Shown: positions 32,488-42,740, numbered from the stretch's first letter. The stretch is 64,000 nucleotides of DNA from an uncultured Bacteroidales bacterium (GCA_946407975.1 CAMJQC010000002.1:1-64000); one strand, 5' to 3'. Translations and numbers: made by a program. Notes: a model not told the origin generated them from the sequence alone.

Positions 32488-33956
32488 AAAAACACTTATT
32501 CATTCTACTCATCGCTTTATTCGCAGGCTTTCATGCTTCTGCCGAAAGCCAGCAACCCATCTATAACGCTTCCCTATTCGGCATCCGTAGCGATGGCGTG
32601 ACCATGAACACCCGCAGCATCCAGTTTGCTATCGATTGGATTGCAGAGCAAGGGGGAGGAACGCTACGATTCTGGGTGGGCCGTTACCTTACAGGCAGCA
32701 TTCACCTGAAATCGAATGTCACCGTTGAGCTGATGGAAGGCGCCGTGCTGGTGGGCAGCACCAATCCCTTGGATTATGACCGTCTCGTTGCTACCAACGA
32801 CCATGCGCTTATCTTGGCTGAAGGCGCTGAAAACATTCGTCTCATAGGTGTCTATAACAGCGGCGGCGTCATCGACGGCCAAGGGCGCGAGCTGGGCAAC
32901 AACTGCACCGACCTGGTGCACAAGGGATTGATGAAGGACAAGCTCAGCAACGACCGTGTCGGCGAGGGCTTTCGTCCCCGGCTGTTGCTTTTCAGAGAAT
33001 GCAAGAATGTGGAAGTCGACAACGTGACCTTCCGCAACGCCGCCAACTGGGTCTGCATGTACGATCAGTGCGAGAACGTAAAAGTCAACAACGTGCGGGT
33101 TCAAAGCACCGCCTTCTGGAACAATGACGGTATCGACATCGTGGATTGCGATGGCTTCCTGCTGACCAACAGTTACATCAACGCATCCGATGATGCTATA
33201 TGTCTTAAATCACACAGTTCCAAGAAGATATGTCAAAACGTAGAGGTGCGAAACTGCACCGCACGCAGCTCGGCCAGTGGCATTAAATTCGGCACCATGG
33301 GTGCGGGAGGATTCAAAAACGTGAAAATCATCAACAATACCGTTTACGACACCTATCGTAGTGCCATCACCATCCAGAGTGTCGACGGGGGTATCTGTGA
33401 GCATATCCTCGTGGACTCGCTCCATGGCACCAATGTGGGCAATGCCATCTATCTCAACATCGGAGCCCGTCGCGACAAGCAGAGTTTCATGGACGGCATC
33501 ACCATCCGCAACCTCTATTGTGAGGTGGCCGCGACCAAACCCGATGCCGGTTACGAATACGAGGGTCCTATCGAAGACTTGCCACGCAACGTCTCACCCT
33601 GTGGCATCATTGGGTTGAGCGATAGCAAGATCAAGAATGTCATCCTAGAGAACATCGTGATTGTCTTTCCTGGTGGTGGCGACCCGCATTATGCCCATGT
33701 CGGTCTTGATGAACTGGACAAAGTGCCGGAGATGCCCAAGGCCTACCCCGAATTCTCACAACACATGGAGTTGCCCGCATGGGGATTCTTCATCCGCCAT
33801 GTCGATGGCCTGACGTTACGCAACATCAAATTGACTGCTCTCAAGAAAGACTACCGCACCGCCATCGTGATGGATGACGTCAAGAATCATCATGTCAGCG
33901 GATTGGTCGTTGAAGAGCCTGAAGGAGAAGCTAAAGGAAAGATCTATGAGAGATGA
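32484..33956 (+). CDS. Glycoside hydrolase family 28 (polygalacturonase-like)
   Basis: A 490-residue exported enzyme with a signal peptide (1-20) and a right-handed beta helix. GH28 active-site features appear in order: NNDGIDIVDCDG (about 213-224), NASDDAICLKS (about 233-243, the paired catalytic Asp), SSASGIKFGT in the position of the usual GHG, and YRSAITIQ in the position of RxK. The departures from GHG and RxK are common in exo-acting and rhamnogalacturonan-type members. It probably cleaves galacturonic acid linkages in pectin in the periplasm. The ATG overlaps the stop of the GH106-like gene by 4 bases, so the two are translated together. Confidence 0.88.
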   Translation: MKKHLFILLIALFAGFHASAESQQPIYNASLFGIRSDGVTMNTRSIQFAIDWIAEQGGGTLRFWVGRYLTGSIHLKSNVTVELMEGAVLVGSTNPLDYDRLVATNDHALILAEGAENIRLIGVYNSGGVIDGQGRELGNNCTDLVHKGLMKDKLSNDRVGEGFRPRLLLFRECKNVEVDNVTFRNAANWVCMYDQCENVKVNNVRVQSTAFWNNDGIDIVDCDGFLLTNSYINASDDAICLKSHSSKKICQNVEVRNCTARSSASGIKFGTMGAGGFKNVKIINNTVYDTYRSAITIQSVDGGICEHILVDSLHGTNVGNAIYLNIGARRDKQSFMDGITIRNLYCEVAATKPDAGYEYEGPIEDLPRNVSPCGIIGLSDSKIKNVILENIVIVFPGGGDPHYAHVGLDELDKVPEMPKAYPEFSQHMELPAWGFFIRHVDGLTLRNIKLTALKKDYRTAIVMDDVKNHHVSGLVVEEPEGEAKGKIYER

Positions 33957-34003
33957 TGAGTGATAAAAGGCGCAAGCTTTGTCGGACAGGCAGTTTAAGG
34001 AAT

Positions 34004-34040
34004 AAAAAAAATAGCAGGATGAGCCCTGCTATTTTTCTTT
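34004..34040. terminator. Bidirectional terminator between the GH28 and ROK kinase genes
   Basis: Stem AAAAATAGCAGG / CCTGCTATTTTT with an A run on the left and a T run on the right, so it can end transcripts from both convergent genes. Confidence 0.88.
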
Positions 34041-34057
34041 AGCGATAGTTAATAGAT

Positions 34058-35014
34058 TTATTCTTTTGCTTTCGTAAGCGCCGCTGCGCCTAAGATAGCG
34101 GCATCGTTGTCGGGCAGCTCCGAGACGCGAATGTCTACGCTGCCGTCATAGACGAAACACAGATGCTTTTTGAAAGATTCTTTCACGGGTTGCATCAGCA
34201 CATCACCTGCCTTGACGGGGCCACCCATCAGGAAGATGGCCTCAGGCCCGCTGAAAGCCACGGCATTAGCCAGGGCGATGCCAAGCCAATAACCGGTCTT
34301 TTCGAATACTTTGAGTGCCAAAGAATCACCATTCTTAGCGGCATCGCCTACCATTTTGCTTGTAAGATCGGCTTCAGGCACTTCACGCAAAGGTCCGTCA
34401 TATTCCGGATGGGCCTCCAGCATCTCTATGGCTGTACGACGGATGCCAGTGGCAGAGCAATAAGTTTCAAGGCAGCCTTTTCTGCCACAGCCGCAAGGAC
34501 GTCCTTCAGGGATGAGGATAGCATGGCCCAACTCTCCTGCACCGCCGGTCTTGCCATGAACCAATTTACCGTCGACCACGATACCGCTTCCAATACCTGT
34601 TCCTAAAGTGAACATCACGAAATGCCTCATGCCTTTGGCACCGCCATAGACGAGTTCGCCGTAGGCAGCAGCGTTGGCATCGTTGGAGACCACGACAGGG
34701 ACATCCATATGTTCATGGAAGAGTTTGCCCAGATCGATGATGCCCTTGAATTTCAGATTGGTAGCGTTTTCTATGCAGCCGGTGTAGAAATTGCCCGCAG
34801 GGGCGGCGATGCCGATGCCGTCAATCGTCTCAATGCCGTTTTCGGCCATCAATGCCTTTATTTGTGTGCAAATATCTGATACATAAACAGATGCGTTGGA
34901 GTATTTGTTGGTAGGAAGGTTCTTTTTTGCCATGCAGCGACCGTCGTCACGAACCAGACCGATATCAGTATTGGTGCCGCCTATGTCGATGCCTATGGAA
35001 TAAGTGTTTGTCAT
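34058..35014 (-). CDS. ROK-family sugar kinase (glucokinase-like)
   Basis: A 318-residue cytoplasmic kinase. The N-terminus IGIDIGGTNTDIGLV is the ATP phosphate loop; SNDANAAAYGE holds the catalytic Asp; TLGTGIGSGIVV is the second phosphate motif; GELGHAILIPEGRPCGCGRKGCLE is the ROK signature with the Cys3-His zinc site. It phosphorylates glucose or a similar hexose. The gene converges on the GH28 gene and shares its terminator. A near-consensus promoter box lies upstream. Other ROK members phosphorylate allose, fructose or N-acetylmannosamine, so the sugar is not certain. Confidence 0.88.
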   Translation of the reverse strand: MTNTYSIGIDIGGTNTDIGLVRDDGRCMAKKNLPTNKYSNASVYVSDICTQIKALMAENGIETIDGIGIAAPAGNFYTGCIENATNLKFKGIIDLGKLFHEHMDVPVVVSNDANAAAYGELVYGGAKGMRHFVMFTLGTGIGSGIVVDGKLVHGKTGGAGELGHAILIPEGRPCGCGRKGCLETYCSATGIRRTAIEMLEAHPEYDGPLREVPEADLTSKMVGDAAKNGDSLALKVFEKTGYWLGIALANAVAFSGPEAIFLMGGPVKAGDVLMQPVKESFKKHLCFVYDGSVDIRVSELPDNDAAILGAAALTKAKE

Positions 35015-35035
35015 GGTGCTTGAGTTTAGAATGAG

Positions 35036-35043
35036 CGAAGATA
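35036..35043 (-). promoter_or_regulatory. Possible promoter -7 box of the ROK kinase gene
   Basis: TATCTTCG on the minus strand, one mismatch, 21 bases before the ATG at 35014. Confidence 0.45.
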
Positions 35044-35096
35044 CGGTTTTTTTGCTGATAAGCTGTAAAAAAACAAAGAGGAAGGTTGAAAAAAGT

Positions 35097-35104
35097 TACC
35101 TTTG
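35097..35104 (+). promoter_or_regulatory. Promoter -7 box of the M14 peptidase gene
   Basis: TACCTTTG, 18 bases before the ATG at 35123. Confidence 0.7.
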
Positions 35105-35122
35105 CGTATCAAATCCTAAGTC

Positions 35123-36871
35123 ATGAAAAAACTCGCCTCAATCTTTATCCTATCAATACTAATGCTGGTGGCATGCAACAGGTCGGCGCCTGATATGACG
35201 ACTACCTTTGAAAAAAGCGGGTATCTGGAAACGGACAGCTACGAAGGCACCATTGCTTATGCTAAAAAACTGGCAAAACAGTTTAAGCAGGTTCATTATG
35301 AAGTGGTAGGAACCTCGGCGGCAGGTCGTGACCTTCCTTTGCTTATCATCGATGAGAACGGCTATACTGATCCGGCAAAAATCCGTAAGAGTGGCAAAGT
35401 GATTCTCCTTGTGGAGTCGTGCATCCATGCAGGCGAACCGAATGGAAAAGACGCTATGTTCATGATGTTGAAGAATATGTTGGCCGACAGTACCGATTTG
35501 GATCTATTGGAAGACTTCTCCATACTTTTCATCCCCGTACTCAGTCCCGATGGTTTGGCCAAATTCTCGCCCTATAACCGTATCAACCAGAACGGGCCCA
35601 AAGAGATGGGCTGGCGTGTGAATGCTGCGGGTCTCAACCTTAACCGTGACTTTACGAAGCTGCAGTCGCCTGAGATAAGAGCATTTGTCGAGGTTTTCAA
35701 CCGTTGGCAACCCGATCTTTTCTTTGACACTCATGCCACCGATGGCGCCGATTATCAATACACGACGACCTATGCCATCGAGGATTTTGGTAATTATGAT
35801 GCTGGCATCACACGTTGGCTGAGCGAGGTCTGGGAGAAACGTATCCCTACCGCCATGGCGCGTTACAACATCCCTATCACGCGCTATATTGAGTTTCAGA
35901 TATGGGGAGATCCAGCTTCCGCTTTGGTGGACCATAGTTTTTCTGCCATGTTTTCCGAGTCTTATACGACAGCGCGCAACTGTCCAGGCATCCTTTTGGA
36001 GACGCATATGCTCAAGCCATACAAAGACCGTGTCTTCTCTACTTATTACATGATTCTGGAAACCATGAAGCTGATACGTGACGACAAAGCGGAGTTCCTA
36101 GAAGTAGTGGCTCAGGCCAAAGAAAACGATTTGAAACAGAAAGAAATCCCTATCAATATGCAGGCTTCGAGCGAGGATACGCTCTGGGTGGATTTTCTCG
36201 GTTATGCCTATGAGAAGAAGAGGAGTGAGATTTCAGGCAGCGAATATGTCGTTTATGATCCCTCGCGCCCCGAGACACGTAAGGTGTTGAAAATCCGCGA
36301 ATCGAAACCCACTAAAACGCTGGAAGTGCCCAAGGCGTACGTCATCCCGGCCCAATACATCGATGTCATCGATGTGGTGAAGGCGCATGGCTTTAAAGTT
36401 GAGACTTTTTCGAAGGACAAGACTATGGAAGTCAGCACTTACCGCTTCAGCGATGTGCACTTCTATCCAGTTCCCTCGGAAGGGTTGAGCCGTATCAGTT
36501 CCTTTGTGACAGAGCCTATTACCCGCGAGGTTACTTTCCCAAAAGGTTCGGTGATGGTCAAGACAGACCAAAATGGCGTACGTCTGCTGATGAATCTGTT
36601 GGAACCCGAGATGCAAGGCTCCTTATTGGAATGGGGCTTTTTCAATACCATCTTCCAACGTGTGGAATATTTCGAGACCTATAAGATGGAGGCTATGGCC
36701 CGACAGATGCTGGATGATGATCCGTTATTGGGTCTGCAGTTTCAGGATTGGTTGAAAACGTTCCCGAATGGCAGTCGGCCTTCCACATATCAGATCCTAA
36801 ACTGGTTCTACGAAAAGACCCCCTATTGTGACGACAACTATATGGTCTATCCTGTGGGGATTGTGAGATAG
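35123..36871 (+). CDS. M14-family zinc carboxypeptidase, lipoprotein
   Basis: A 582-residue lipoprotein (lipobox LVAC, Cys18) with an M14 zinc carboxypeptidase domain. Zinc ligands: His102 and Glu105 in HAGEP and His204 in FDTHATDG. NLNRDF (about 172-177) holds the substrate-binding Asn-Arg, and ILLETHML (near residue 295) supplies the region of the catalytic Glu. A C-terminal extension of about 250 residues, mostly beta strand, follows the catalytic domain. It should trim peptides or peptidoglycan-derived peptides outside the cytoplasmic membrane. The gene has its own promoter; thpR follows after 51 bases. Confidence 0.87.
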   Translation: MKKLASIFILSILMLVACNRSAPDMTTTFEKSGYLETDSYEGTIAYAKKLAKQFKQVHYEVVGTSAAGRDLPLLIIDENGYTDPAKIRKSGKVILLVESCIHAGEPNGKDAMFMMLKNMLADSTDLDLLEDFSILFIPVLSPDGLAKFSPYNRINQNGPKEMGWRVNAAGLNLNRDFTKLQSPEIRAFVEVFNRWQPDLFFDTHATDGADYQYTTTYAIEDFGNYDAGITRWLSEVWEKRIPTAMARYNIPITRYIEFQIWGDPASALVDHSFSAMFSESYTTARNCPGILLETHMLKPYKDRVFSTYYMILETMKLIRDDKAEFLEVVAQAKENDLKQKEIPINMQASSEDTLWVDFLGYAYEKKRSEISGSEYVVYDPSRPETRKVLKIRESKPTKTLEVPKAYVIPAQYIDVIDVVKAHGFKVETFSKDKTMEVSTYRFSDVHFYPVPSEGLSRISSFVTEPITREVTFPKGSVMVKTDQNGVRLLMNLLEPEMQGSLLEWGFFNTIFQRVEYFETYKMEAMARQMLDDDPLLGLQFQDWLKTFPNGSRPSTYQILNWFYEKTPYCDDNYMVYPVGIVR

Positions 36872-36922
36872 TGGCACTTTTCAAACGAAGAAGAGACAGT
36901 ATAACAATCAATAATAAACGTA

Positions 36923-37489
36923 ATGAAACGCACATTTCTGGCCATCCCCATCCCGAGCGGAGATGAATTTCCTGCCCTTTCGCAAAGATTGCAACGCAAT
37001 CTCCAGCATGAACATATCTCCTGGTGCAAGACCAATCAGATCCACTTAACTTTAAAATTCGTGGGCGACACGCCGGATGAAGACATTCCGAAAATCATAC
37101 AGGCTTGTCAGGAAGTGGCCAAGCGTCATCAGCCCTTCGACATGGACTTCAATCGTACGGGCATCTTCGGCAGCAATCACTCGCCACGCGTCATCTGGCT
37201 AGGCATGACAGACGAGCCCAAAGCCCTCTACGACTTGGAGAAGGATGTGCTTGATGCTTTTGACGCGTTGGGATACCTGCGCGACCGACAGAATTTTGTG
37301 CCGCATATCACCGTTTGTCGTATCAAAGGACTGATTGATAAGCCATTCTTCGAAAAAGTCTATCATACGGTGGAGCAGAAGTCTTACATCCAGACCCATG
37401 TGGATTCCATCGTCTATTTCCAGAGTTTCTTACAGCCGACTGGTGCTTTTTACAAAGTTCTGAAACGCATTCCCTTGGGAGGGCAATAA
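36923..37489 (+). CDS. thpR: RNA 2',3'-cyclic phosphodiesterase (LigT/ThpR family)
   Basis: A 188-residue member of the 2H phosphoesterase family. The two catalytic HxTx motifs are IHLTLKFVG (about 40-48) and HITVCR (about 128-133). It opens 2',3'-cyclic phosphates to 2'-phosphates in RNA and was first known for 2'-5' RNA ligation. The opening KRTFLAIPI is also typical. It probably shares a transcript with the M14 peptidase gene, although 51 bases separate them. A promoter for the next gene lies 21 bases beyond its stop. Confidence 0.9.
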   Translation: MKRTFLAIPIPSGDEFPALSQRLQRNLQHEHISWCKTNQIHLTLKFVGDTPDEDIPKIIQACQEVAKRHQPFDMDFNRTGIFGSNHSPRVIWLGMTDEPKALYDLEKDVLDAFDALGYLRDRQNFVPHITVCRIKGLIDKPFFEKVYHTVEQKSYIQTHVDSIVYFQSFLQPTGAFYKVLKRIPLGGQ

Positions 37490-37510
37490 GATACTCGGTA
37501 TAATTTTTGT

Positions 37511-37518
37511 TATCTTTG
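37511..37518 (+). promoter_or_regulatory. Promoter -7 box of the large sensor kinase gene
   Basis: TATCTTTG, 21 bases ahead of the ATG at 37540. It lies after the alternative ATG at 37507 and so rules that start out. Confidence 0.75.
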
Positions 37519-37539
37519 TACCGTCATTTTGCGACAAAG

Positions 37540-40500
37540 ATGAAAAAGCAGCATTATTTGAGAAACAGCCTGGTTTTCCTCGGGATTGCCATTGTGCTTT
37601 TCCTCGGGTTTGAGTTGGTTTTGCGCAATGCGATGAAAAGCGATTTGCTAGCCCGTCGCATACAACGTTCTGTAAATCAAGTCGAACGGCAACTACAGGA
37701 GGTGTCCGAAGGAGAATTATCAGGCGAAGCCCTTGCCAAGCAGCAGGTCGGACTGTTCGTCTTTAATGCGGATTCGTTGGTGTATTGGAACACCAACATC
37801 ATCGGCCAGCGGTTGCTCAAACGACGTGTCACAATGGGACGTGACACGATCTGCAACCTGCTGTCGGGCGACTTTTTTGTGAAGTCGTTTGTCAGAGGAC
37901 AGCAGTCATATTACCTGTTTAAGCTGCTCAATACGACCTACGGCATTGAGAATGACTATTTCAAAAACCGTTATTGGCCCTTCCATACCATGCTCGACGC
38001 ACGGTTGTATTTCGGCCGGGAGACGGAAGACGCATATCCTATCAGCGGAATCTCCGGCAATACGCTGTCGTACTGCCAAATGAAGGTGCGGCCTCTTGTG
38101 GAGAAGCCTTTTTCCTATCTGCAGTTGCTTCTCTTTATCATGATTGTGGCGGGCTTCTATCTGGTGCTGTATCATGCTTTACTGCAGTCTCAATGGCTGA
38201 CCGAACGGAAGGAGTGGATATTTATTCTGTTTTTAGTCATATCGGCGTTAGCACTGTTCTTGTGGCAACGATTTCGTCCTGACTTCTTGCTTTTCAAGAC
38301 GGATTTCTACCAGCAGATGGCGCAAGGTGGCGTAGATGCCCCTATAGGAATCTTGCTCGAGATTACGGCTTTCTTCGCCGCCAATCTCTTCCTCGCAGCC
38401 CGTTTGCTGAACGGCCAACACTGCCATTGGCATTACATTTGGAAACTGATTCTGGCTTTCTCGGCGTTCATGGCTTATGCGTTCATCACCCTTCGTCTGA
38501 TGCCGTCACTGTTTTCGTCCAGCATGTCGCAGGAACCGGCCTTTTATACCATGCAGCTCACAGGACAAAGCTATCTGCTGCTGTTGTTTGCCTCTGTCGT
38601 GCAGTTGGCATTTGTGATGGTCCTCAATGCCATCATGCAGGCTCTTTCCATCAATGAGAAGCCTCGTTGGCAGTCCCTGTTGCTGTTCGCTATCGTCTTG
38701 GCACCGGCTTTTTACTTCTTTATGGGCCGTTATTTTGTGGTCTATGTCATGTTGGTGGCACTGTTTGCGTTGATTCTCTATCGTGACCGTATCGGTCAGG
38801 GTGGCCGATTGTTGCCTATCATCTTGCAATTGCTGGTAGTGGCAGCCATGATGACGCATTCGCTTTACAAAGTCAGGAAAGACAAAGAGAGTGCCTTCAT
38901 TCAGGCTTCTGCAGCGTCGCTCGTCGACAAGCAGGATGCCGCTTTCGAACAGTCCTACGAGACGTTCTTTGCCAAGTTACAGTCTGACGACGACTTGCGC
39001 GAGATGGTCTTCTCCGAGAGCAATGTGCTAGCCGACGTGATCCTTGGCTACTCGCAGGAACTGCTCTTCGACACGGTCATGAAAGCCTACACTTCATCGC
39101 TTACCCTTTGCCTTCCTGGAGAGGAGATTGCGGTACAACCTGAAGGCTTTGTGACGGATTGCGATGCATATTTTACCGAGATATTAGCCAGCCACCCGAA
39201 CACGAGAATTGGCAACGGCCTGTTTTTTGTCGACTACAACACACTGGATCCCAACTATCTAGCCAAGATTAAGGTCTGTTCTGCAGATTCCCTGCAGGTA
39301 AAAACACTCTATTTTGAATTCTATAAGCCAGTCGTTCCACAAGGTTTCGGATTTCCCCGTCTCCTTCAAAGCCAAAGCAGCCGCATGCCTTACGACAACT
39401 CAGTGGCGCGCTACCGCGATAACCTTTTGGTTTACAAATACGGCAAATACATCTATCCGAACTTCTTGAACGACTTGAACTGCAAGGATCATGAATTCAC
39501 CAATGGTCGTCGCAACCGGCATTATGCCATCTTCGAGGATGAAAACGACGCCTTTGTGATGAGTGCCAGACGGCCAGGATGGTCGGAAGTCACGGCACCG
39601 TTCGCCTTGTTCTTCTTGTTGTTATTGCTTCCGTTTCTTATCATTTATTTGATTAACAGAGAGAAAAATGACGGTTCTGATCGGCATAGTTTCCGTTGGA
39701 AGCTGCAATTGGTGGTGTTGCTTACCTTGGCCATATCTTTCTTGGTGGTCGGCCCTGTCTCCGTATTGTTCATGCGCAGCCTTTACAACCAGAAGACCTC
39801 TGCCAATGCCTTTGAGACCTCGCGTACGCTCTTGCTTGAGATGGAAAACGAGATTGACTTGCGGGGACTCAACGAAACCATGCCGCGTTCTGTTTGGACA
39901 GAGCTCCTGCAGCATTTCTCGTCTACCTTTTTCACTGATATCAATCTGTATGGCCCTGATGGTCGACTCATGGCCACCACACGTCCTGAGGTATACGAAA
40001 ACCATCTCCAGTCGCCTTTGATGGATGCAGATGCCTATCAGCACATGCATGGAAGCCGTGCCTTGTATTTCACCCACGAGGAACACATGGGCCGCGGCGT
40101 CTATGAGTCGGCCTATCTGCCCGTCACCAATGAGAACGGCATGACCATGGCCTATCTCAATGTCCCGTATTTCTCCAGCAAGTTCGACCTTAGGTCGGAG
40201 ATTCTGAATTTCATGCTTACCTATGTCAACATCATCTTGCTGTTAGTGGGTCTCTCGGTTTTGCTTGTATTGGCAATCACCCGTCGTTTGACGGAGCCGT
40301 TGGCCCTTATCCAGCACCGGATGGGTGACATCAAGATAGACAGCAAAAATGAACCTATCGAATGGCAAGGAAACGATGAAATCGGGGCGCTGGTGAAACA
40401 GTACAACCAGCTTATTGTGCAGCTGGAGCAAAGTGCGGCAGAGTTGCGGCGTACCACTACCGAATCGGCCTGGCGTGGCGTAGCGCGCCAGGTGGCGCAC

Positions 40501-41127
40501 GAGATCAAGAACTCGCTGACGCCGATGCGCCTCAGCGTGCAGCTACTGCAACGCAGCATGGAGAACGGTGACAACGACGTGGAGGAACGCATCAAACGAA
40601 CCTCCGCGACCCTTATAGAACAAATCGACGCCCTCTCCGACATCGCCAGCTCGTTCTCCCAGTTCGCCAAATTGCCTGAGAACAACCCCATGCCTCTCAA
40701 TCTGGCTGAGCTTTTAGGCAATGTGGTGAACCTGTATGACAATGTCGACAACATCACTTTCACTTATGTCTTCGACAAATCGGGCGATTATGTCTACAAC
40801 GGCGACAAGACCAACCTCAACAGCGCTTTCGGCAATATCATCAAGAACGCCACGCAAGCCATCGGCAGCAAGCCCGACGGCAAAATCGACATAGAGCTGA
40901 AAAACGCTGACCATAGCTATGTCGTCAGCATCAGCGACAATGGAAAAGGCATCAAGGAAGAAGACAAAAACCAGATTTTCCTGCCCAATTTCACCACCAA
41001 GACAGGTGGCTCAGGGGTGGGGCTGTCGCTGACTTACAACATCATACAAGTCGCCGGCGGTACGATCGACTTCGAGAGCGAAGAAGGTGTAGGTACCAAG
41101 TTCATCATAGAACTGTTTAAGAATTGA
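37540..41127 (+). CDS. Very large multi-span sensor histidine kinase (HAMP, NtrY-like)
   Basis: A 1195-residue membrane sensor. Layout: one N-terminal helix (about 10-28), an extracytoplasmic region (about 30-185), a cluster of hydrophobic helices (about 190-445), a second extracytoplasmic region (about 450-685), two more helices (about 685-745), a third outside region (about 750-885), a last helix (about 893-910), HAMP (about 911-960), the phosphoacceptor region VAHEIKNSLTPMRLS with His987, and a HATPase domain (N box near 1093, DNGKGI, GGSGVGLS). The HEIKNxLTP form is that of NtrY-like kinases. No response regulator gene lies within the window. The signal is unknown. It is followed by a flippase gene with its own promoter. 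Confidence 0.87.
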   Translation: MKKQHYLRNSLVFLGIAIVLFLGFELVLRNAMKSDLLARRIQRSVNQVERQLQEVSEGELSGEALAKQQVGLFVFNADSLVYWNTNIIGQRLLKRRVTMGRDTICNLLSGDFFVKSFVRGQQSYYLFKLLNTTYGIENDYFKNRYWPFHTMLDARLYFGRETEDAYPISGISGNTLSYCQMKVRPLVEKPFSYLQLLLFIMIVAGFYLVLYHALLQSQWLTERKEWIFILFLVISALALFLWQRFRPDFLLFKTDFYQQMAQGGVDAPIGILLEITAFFAANLFLAARLLNGQHCHWHYIWKLILAFSAFMAYAFITLRLMPSLFSSSMSQEPAFYTMQLTGQSYLLLLFASVVQLAFVMVLNAIMQALSINEKPRWQSLLLFAIVLAPAFYFFMGRYFVVYVMLVALFALILYRDRIGQGGRLLPIILQLLVVAAMMTHSLYKVRKDKESAFIQASAASLVDKQDAAFEQSYETFFAKLQSDDDLREMVFSESNVLADVILGYSQELLFDTVMKAYTSSLTLCLPGEEIAVQPEGFVTDCDAYFTEILASHPNTRIGNGLFFVDYNTLDPNYLAKIKVCSADSLQVKTLYFEFYKPVVPQGFGFPRLLQSQSSRMPYDNSVARYRDNLLVYKYGKYIYPNFLNDLNCKDHEFTNGRRNRHYAIFEDENDAFVMSARRPGWSEVTAPFALFFLLLLLPFLIIYLINREKNDGSDRHSFRWKLQLVVLLTLAISFLVVGPVSVLFMRSLYNQKTSANAFETSRTLLLEMENEIDLRGLNETMPRSVWTELLQHFSSTFFTDINLYGPDGRLMATTRPEVYENHLQSPLMDADAYQHMHGSRALYFTHEEHMGRGVYESAYLPVTNENGMTMAYLNVPYFSSKFDLRSEILNFMLTYVNIILLLVGLSVLLVLAITRRLTEPLALIQHRMGDIKIDSKNEPIEWQGNDEIGALVKQYNQLIVQLEQSAAELRRTTTESAWRGVARQVAHEIKNSLTPMRLSVQLLQRSMENGDNDVEERIKRTSATLIEQIDALSDIASSFSQFAKLPENNPMPLNLAELLGNVVNLYDNVDNITFTYVFDKSGDYVYNGDKTNLNSAFGNIIKNATQAIGSKPDGKIDIELKNADHSYVVSISDNGKGIKEEDKNQIFLPNFTTKTGGSGVGLSLTYNIIQVAGGTIDFESEEGVGTKFIIELFKN

Positions 41128-41192
41128 AGGCAGAGAATCGGAGGGCCGTCAATTCAGCTGTTAAACATGAAGTAGACAAACAACAAAAACCT

Positions 41193-41200
41193 TATCTTTG
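41193..41200 (+). promoter_or_regulatory. Promoter -7 box of the flippase-dut-TPR group
   Basis: TATCTTTG, 28 bases ahead of the ATG at 41229; it excludes the in-frame ATG at 41124 as start. Confidence 0.73.
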
Positions 41201-41228
41201 CGTTTTTGAAAGAACAGGAGAAAACGAC

Positions 41229-42740
41229 ATGTCAGAAAACAACCTAGGCTCACTTGCAAAACAAACCGCCATCTATGGTTTGAGCAGCATCATAGGCAGG
41301 TTCTTGAACTACCTGCTTGTGCCCATACACACCCATAGGATGGCTGCCGAATCGGGGGGATATGGCATCGTGACCAACCTATATGCCTATACGGCTTTGC
41401 TTCTCGTCATCCTGACATTCGGCATGGAGACCACCTTCTTCCGATTCTCCAACAAAGAAGGGGTCAACCCAAACAAAGCATATTCTACAGCCGGACTCTC
41501 CGTCGGCTTTATTTCTCTGATTTTCCTATTATTGGTATCCGTTTTCCTGCAACCTATTGCCTCGGCCTTAGATTATGCCACACATCCTGAGTTCGTGGAA
41601 ATCATGGCCATCATCGTGGCGTTCGATGCTTTCCAAGCCATTCTGTTTGCTAGACTGCGTTATGAAAACCGTCCGATAAAATTCATGGTGTTGAAACTTT
41701 CCTTCATCATCATGAGTCTATTGCTCAACCTGTTTATCTTCTACCTGGCACCCTACCTGAAACAGCATTTCCCTTCCATGATGGAATGGTATCAAACCAG
41801 TTACCAGGTGGGCTATATTTTCATTGCCAATCTGATTTGCACCGTGCTGGTCACTTTAGGATTCATTCCTGAAATCAAGAAACTGAATTCTGGGATTGAT
41901 TTTTTGCTGTTGAAGCAGATGCTGAACTATACCTGGCCCATTCTTCTTTTGGGCTTGGCGGGTATCCTCAACCAAGTGGCCGACAAGATTGTTTTTAAGA
42001 AAATCGTTCCTGGTCTGGAAGGCGAAGAACAACTTGGTATCTATGGTGCTTGTGTCAAAATCGCCATGATTATGGCGATGATTACCCAAGCCTTCCGCTA
42101 CGCCTACGAGCCTTTTGTTTTCGGTGGTCATCGCGACAAAAACGACAAGCTGCTGCAAGCGAAAGTAATGAAATACTTCATCATCTTCACCCTGCTGGCT
42201 TTCCTCGCCGTGGTGATGTATATGCCGGTATTGAAGTATCTTGTTGGAAAAGACTACCATGCAGGCTTGCGTGTGGTACCCATCGTGATGATGGCCGAGA
42301 TTTTCATGGGCATCTATTTCAACCTCTCGTTTTGGTACAAACTCATCGACGAGACCTGGTGGGGTGCCATCTTCTCAGCTATCGGTTGTGCCGTGCTCCT
42401 CGTCATTAACTTCATCTTTGTGCCGAAATTCAGTTATATGGCCTGTGCCTGGGGTGGCTTTGCAGGCTATGCCACCTGCATGGTGCTGTCCTATTTTGTC
42501 GGACAAAAAAAAGCTCCTATACCCTATGACCTGAAGTCGGCACTCATCTATTTTGCCTTGACTGTCGCCCTGTTTTTCGTCCAGAAAAACATTCATATCG
42601 GGAGTACCCTCTGGACCTTGGTTGTCAACACAGGGTTGCTACTGGTCTTTGTCGCTTTCATCTGCTGGAGAGAAAAAGACCTAGTGAGTAGCGTTATGAA
42701 TGTAGTGAATAATAAAATATTGAAAAAGAAACAAATATGA
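41229..42740 (+). CDS. Polysaccharide/lipid flippase (Wzx/MATE-MVF superfamily)
   Basis: A 503-residue polytopic membrane protein with about 14 hydrophobic helices. It begins [29 protein letters not shown], the usual start of Wzx-type flippases in this phylum, and carries an acidic/basic pattern typical of the MVF superfamily. Such proteins move undecaprenyl-linked sugars or lipid II across the cytoplasmic membrane; the substrate is unknown. The ATG at 41229 follows AGGAG and a promoter. The stop overlaps the dut start (ATGA), and dut overlaps the TPR gene in turn, so the three form one operon. Confidence 0.85.
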   Translation: MSENNLGSLAKQTAIYGLSSIIGRFLNYLLVPIHTHRMAAESGGYGIVTNLYAYTALLLVILTFGMETTFFRFSNKEGVNPNKAYSTAGLSVGFISLIFLLLVSVFLQPIASALDYATHPEFVEIMAIIVAFDAFQAILFARLRYENRPIKFMVLKLSFIIMSLLLNLFIFYLAPYLKQHFPSMMEWYQTSYQVGYIFIANLICTVLVTLGFIPEIKKLNSGIDFLLLKQMLNYTWPILLLGLAGILNQVADKIVFKKIVPGLEGEEQLGIYGACVKIAMIMAMITQAFRYAYEPFVFGGHRDKNDKLLQAKVMKYFIIFTLLAFLAVVMYMPVLKYLVGKDYHAGLRVVPIVMMAEIFMGIYFNLSFWYKLIDETWWGAIFSAIGCAVLLVINFIFVPKFSYMACAWGGFAGYATCMVLSYFVGQKKAPIPYDLKSALIYFALTVALFFVQKNIHIGSTLWTLVVNTGLLLVFVAFICWREKDLVSSVMNVVNNKILKKKQI

